From Gemmatimonadaceae bacterium (GTDB taxonomy: Bacteria; Latescibacterota; UBA2968; UBA8231), in the NCBI GenBank assembly GCA_002726335.1, contig PBSR01000242.1, positions 1 to 34,541 of the forward strand: 34,541 bases of DNA. Reading direction: 5' to 3'. This document shows, piece by piece, positions 33,569-34,541 of this stretch. Position numbers and translations under genes: made by a program. The notes under the pieces were generated by a model. That model was not told the DNA's origin and searched no databases. It worked only from the letters and a program-made list of their open reading frames with translations. The first letter of the stretch is position 1. Every line of letters begins with the position of its first letter.

Positions 33569-34541
33569 ATGAGTACTGAGCCCGTTGCCACCGACACCGA
33601 TCTGCGTGCCCGCTTTGTCCGTGACGGCCATGTAGTGATCAAGACCGGACTGCCTGACGAATACCATCAGACCATCTACGCGAAACTCGAGGAGGTATTC
33701 GAGAAGGAGGGCAACGTGGGCAACAACATCCTGCCCCGCGTGCCCGAGATCCAACAGGTCTACGATGATGCCGCCGTGACTGGCGCCCTGCAGAGCCTGC
33801 TGGGCCCCGGTTACATCATGAACCCGCATCGGCACTGCCACCTCAACCCGCCGGGCGGCCGGGGACAGACCTGGCACAAGGACTGCTACGTCTTCGATCA
33901 CAACCTGCGTCACCCCCGGTTTCGTTGGGTGATGGCCTTCTACTACCCCCAGGACACGACGCGGGACATGGGACCGACGGGGGTCATGCCGGGCCATCAG
34001 TGGTACCGCACCATCTCCGATCCGGACTCGACGCAGTCCACCGAACATCATGAAGCCCTCACCGGTGCCGCCGGAACCGTGTCGATCGTGCACTTCGATA
34101 CCTGGCACCGGGCCACGGCCAACACCAGCGATCGCAAACGCTACATGCTGAAGTTCCAGTTTGCCCGCACGGCCGAGCCACAGCCTGGTGATGCCGACGG
34201 CGCGGAGTGGGAGCAGAACGGTGCCGTATGTGATGACGTATTCCGCTGGTTAGCCGGAGACACGTCGACGGGGCCAGGAGATGGCGGTGCCATCGGCGGC
34301 GCCGTCGATTCTCTACGGTCCGGGACGCCGGCCGAACGGACACGGGCGGCGGATGCCATCGCCCGCTCGGGCTCGGCTGGAGACGCCATCGCGGCACTGA
34401 CGGCTGCACTTGACGACGCGGCCGAATCGGTGCGGCTGAACGCCGCCTATGGGCTGGCCGCTGCGGGCGAAGCCGGTCTACCGGAACTGGCTCAGGATCT
34501 GCGGCGAGAGGCCCTGGCATCTGAACCCCTGGCGATGGCGA
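33569..34541 (+). CDS. Phytanoyl-CoA dioxygenase (PhyH) fused to HEAT-like repeats, partial
   Basis: A Fe(II)/2-oxoglutarate oxygenase running off the window end (324 codons, no stop). The metal triad is visible: H103-x-D105 in WHKDCY and the distal His180 in FDTWHRATAN. The 2-oxoglutarate arginine lies shortly after (about 189-191, SDRKRYM). The catalytic domain ends near residue 205. The remaining 120 residues contain helical repeats of the HEAT/PBS-lyase kind (RTRAADAIARSGSAGDAIAALTAALDDAAESVRLNAAYGLAAAGEAGLPELAQDL). PhyH-type proteins are numerous in Latescibacterota and Poribacteria and act on unknown substrates. The start ATG 33569 is preceded by AGAGGA. The fusion is the notable point. 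Confidence 0.9.
   Translation, partial: MSTEPVATDTDLRARFVRDGHVVIKTGLPDEYHQTIYAKLEEVFEKEGNVGNNILPRVPEIQQVYDDAAVTGALQSLLGPGYIMNPHRHCHLNPPGGRGQTWHKDCYVFDHNLRHPRFRWVMAFYYPQDTTRDMGPTGVMPGHQWYRTISDPDSTQSTEHHEALTGAAGTVSIVHFDTWHRATANTSDRKRYMLKFQFARTAEPQPGDADGAEWEQNGAVCDDVFRWLAGDTSTGPGDGGAIGGAVDSLRSGTPAERTRAADAIARSGSAGDAIAALTAALDDAAESVRLNAAYGLAAAGEAGLPELAQDLRREALASEPLAMA

Noticed and set aside
1..34541. CRISPR array, rRNA or replication origin
   Set aside because: I saw no regularly spaced repeats, rRNA sequence or DnaA-box cluster.

Overview
The window is GC-rich bacterial chromosome. No rRNA or marker protein is present, so taxonomy is an inference. The gene mix points to the FCB superphylum, plausibly Candidatus Latescibacterota or a similar uncultivated group (also Poribacteria-like): a DUF5686 outer-membrane protein, a DUF5916 protein, an EF-hand/leucine-rich secreted protein with Asp-Thr-rich spacers, two URO-D-family proteins, DUF1961, a sulfatase, an enolase-superfamily enzyme and a phytanoyl-CoA dioxygenase fused to HEAT-like repeats. 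Outer-membrane barrels and lipoproteins show a diderm envelope.

Layout. 1-1.9 kb: a tyrosine recombinase, tRNA-Leu(TAA) and a toxin-antitoxin pair whose ParE/RelE toxin has an internal deletion. 1.9-8 kb: catabolic genes (sulfatase, frameshifted alpha/beta-hydrolase, orphan RHH antitoxin, DUF1961, FG-GAP protein, URO-D enzyme). 8-10.7 kb: an overlapping pair encoding a GcvT/LigM-like tetrahydrofolate-dependent methyltransferase and an FAD oxidoreductase. 10.9-13.6 kb: a scar joining a PhnD-like lipoprotein fragment to a TorD-like chaperone fragment, then a porin with a clear terminator and a small coiled-coil membrane protein. 13.6-18.3 kb: a frameshifted LRR protein, an epimerase with a DUF5916 protein, and a tiny secreted protein with three Cys-Pro octapeptide repeats. 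18.3-21.7 kb: Nudix hydrolase, beta-propeller glycosidase-like protein and a second URO-D protein.

30.6 down to 21.7 kb: six closely packed minus-strand genes. They are an ABC exporter with PH-like and zinc-ribbon N-terminal domains, DUF1854, two half-transporters with complementary degenerate motifs (a heterodimer), a HEAT/TPR/CBM9 lipoprotein and an enolase-superfamily enzyme. A perfect 18-bp TetR-type palindrome lies just upstream of the first gene. The DUF1854/ABC set is associated elsewhere with cyanophycin metabolism, but no cyanophycin gene is visible here. 31-34.5 kb: the DUF5686 protein, preceded by a large inverted repeat, and the PhyH-HEAT protein running off the window end.

The window carries several decayed loci. 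Two are simple frameshifts that could be assembly errors (hydrolase, LRR protein). Two are probable deletion scars (ParE, PhnD/TorD), the second less certain because a short frameshift is also possible. Two antitoxins lack working toxins.
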